A stretch of DNA of 7,726 nucleotides, taken from NCBI GenBank assembly GCA_963649295.1, contig CAVJHK010000065.1, forward strand, positions 1-7,726. Reading direction: 5' to 3'. A model generated the notes under the pieces. That model did no database searches and was not told the origin of the DNA. It worked only from the letters and a program-made list of their open reading frames with translations. Within the stretch, counting starts at the first letter, position 1. Every line of letters starts with the position of its first letter. This document shows positions 6,984-7,726 of the stretch, piece by piece. Made by a program: the position numbers and the translations under genes. The stretch is from RGIG3528 sp963649295. GTDB lineage: Bacteria; Bacillota; Clostridia; Lachnospirales; Lachnospiraceae.

Positions 6984-7248
6984 ATTCGCAAATCCGTTAT
7001 ATCTCGGAGACAGTGTCAAAAGGAAAAAAAATCGCATAATAAGAAAGATTTTGAATAACGGATTTTGCGATAATGTTTATCTTATAACGAATCCCGCAAA
7101 TACGGAGAATCTTTTTGACATAATAGAAGAGCAGCTGCTCCTCCTTCCATGCTACGAAAAAAGAGAAATTATTATTTTTGCGATTGCGGGAAGTATGTCG
7201 GAGGCGCAGGAACTTTTACTTGAAATCATAGAAGACAAAATATGCTGA
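6976..7248 (+). CDS. Small conserved-looking protein of unknown function (90 residues)
   Basis: A 90-residue protein with a basic N-terminal part (K-R-K-K-N-R-I-I-R-K, 15-24) followed by what looks like alternating strands and helices: V-Y-L-I-T (34-38), a helix around 43-56, E-I-I-I-F-A-I-A (64-71) and a final helix 74-87. This alpha/beta order suggests a small compact cytosolic domain. No catalytic motif is visible and I cannot name a family with confidence. It is credible as a gene because its ATG overlaps the upstream stop in ATGATTAA (6976-6983), its TGA overlaps the next gene's ATG by 7 bp, and its codon use looks like that of its neighbours. No strong ribosome site precedes it, so translation probably depends on coupling to the upstream gene. 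Confidence 0.72.
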   Translation: MIKFANPLYLGDSVKRKKNRIIRKILNNGFCDNVYLITNPANTENLFDIIEEQLLLLPCYEKREIIIFAIAGSMSEAQELLLEIIEDKIC

Positions 7249-7726
7249 TACTGAAAATTATAGGAATTATATTTTTAAGTATTGTCGGAATGCTTGTTTT
7301 TTTGATTCTTACGGTACTTTTTATACCGATAAGGTATGGACTTATCATAAAAAAAGACAAAGATGATTTTTTTGTCGATGTCGATACTACATGGTTCTTA
7401 TCGTTTTTTGGATTTAAAATAAGACTTAAAAACAAAAAAATAACAAAAATGATAAGAGTCGGCTTTTTGAAATGGTATAATGACGAAAGTACAACAAAAA
7501 AGCATGATCAAACAGAGCGGAAAAAAACAAAGGACAAAACTAAAGAAAAAGAAATAGGCGAATCCGAGGCAAAATCAGGGATTTCGTTATTTAAGAGATT
7601 TAAAAATCTTTTTAAGAACAGAATATATTGCAAACGTGTTTTTGAAAGGGAAAAGGATGTTATTTTAAAAGCCCTGTATAAAACAAAAAAGCTTATAATT
7701 CATATTTCGCCGCATGATATGAAAGG
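7242..7726 (+). CDS. DUF2953 family membrane-anchored protein (5' part, cut by window end)
   Basis: The first 161 codons of a gene that runs off the window. An N-terminal transmembrane helix (about 3-28) is followed by F-I-P-I-R-Y (27-32), a short beta-rich part with F-F-G-F-K-I-R-L (55-62), a strongly charged Lys/Glu-rich linker (about 84-112), and a basic helical part. It ends in L-I-I-H-I-S-P-H-D-M-K-G, the approach to the G-x-F-G-x-D-D-P block expected next in DUF2953 proteins. The function of this family is unknown. In Clostridia and Bacilli these genes often stand directly before the sporulation-linked ytfJ/gerW gene, which would lie just beyond the window. The start ATG at 7242 overlaps the end of the 90-residue gene by 7 bp, with no clear ribosome site. 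The call rests on the N-terminal layout and the last visible residues. Confidence 0.72.
   Translation, partial: MLILKIIGIIFLSIVGMLVFLILTVLFIPIRYGLIIKKDKDDFFVDVDTTWFLSFFGFKIRLKNKKITKMIRVGFLKWYNDESTTKKHDQTERKKTKDKTKEKEIGESEAKSGISLFKRFKNLFKNRIYCKRVFEREKDVILKALYKTKKLIIHISPHDMK

Noticed and set aside
1..7726. Mobile element, CRISPR array, tRNA, riboswitch or phage genes
   Set aside because: No terminal inverted repeats, transposase or integrase motifs, spaced direct repeats, cloverleaf or known riboswitch core were seen on reading both strands; the only repeat noted is the small coding one at 2106-2129.

Overview
The window reads as ordinary chromosomal DNA of an AT-rich, low-GC Gram-positive anaerobe. 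It is most likely a Lachnospiraceae member (Clostridia): the ArgS tail, the style of the DUF234 ATPase, the SH3b/TPT-linker membrane protein and the DUF2953 gene all fit that group. Family placement is from memory of protein patterns, not from a search. All eight genes lie on the + strand. No mobile element, phage gene, CRISPR array, tRNA or rRNA was seen.

Left block (1-3426): the last 60 codons of arginyl-tRNA synthetase (argS) are followed at short gaps by three genes. The first is a DUF234-type ATPase whose Walker B glutamate and C-terminal nuclease-like E-x-K residues look lost. The second is a membrane protein with an SH3b domain outside and a coiled coil plus a small PcrA/UvrD-tail-like domain inside. 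The third is a complete rhamnulose-1-phosphate aldolase (rhaD) with its zinc and catalytic residues intact but no other rhamnose gene beside it. A strong hairpin at 3452-3478 probably ends this unit.

Junction (3427-3622, 196 bp): this is the only sizeable non-coding stretch. It holds the hairpin and then a near-consensus extended -10 promoter (TTGTTA, 17 bp, TGATATAAT) that should start a second transcript at about 3533.

Right block (3623-7726, continuing past the end): a CPBP intramembrane protease with intact motifs; a rhomboid/derlin-like membrane protein without visible catalytic residues but with a C-terminal Cys/His zinc module; a soluble helical protein of unknown function; a 90-residue unknown protein; and a DUF2953 membrane protein cut by the window edge. 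Gaps are 39 and 43 bp and then overlaps of 8 and 7 bp, with no terminator seen, so these are probably one operon. The mix of an intramembrane protease, a protease-fold pseudoenzyme and membrane-anchored unknowns suggests a job at the cell envelope or in membrane-protein handling. That is inference.

Most worth a second look: the apparently catalytically broken ATPase, the SH3b-to-Tudor-like transmembrane protein, and the protease/pseudo-protease pair with its unknown soluble partners.
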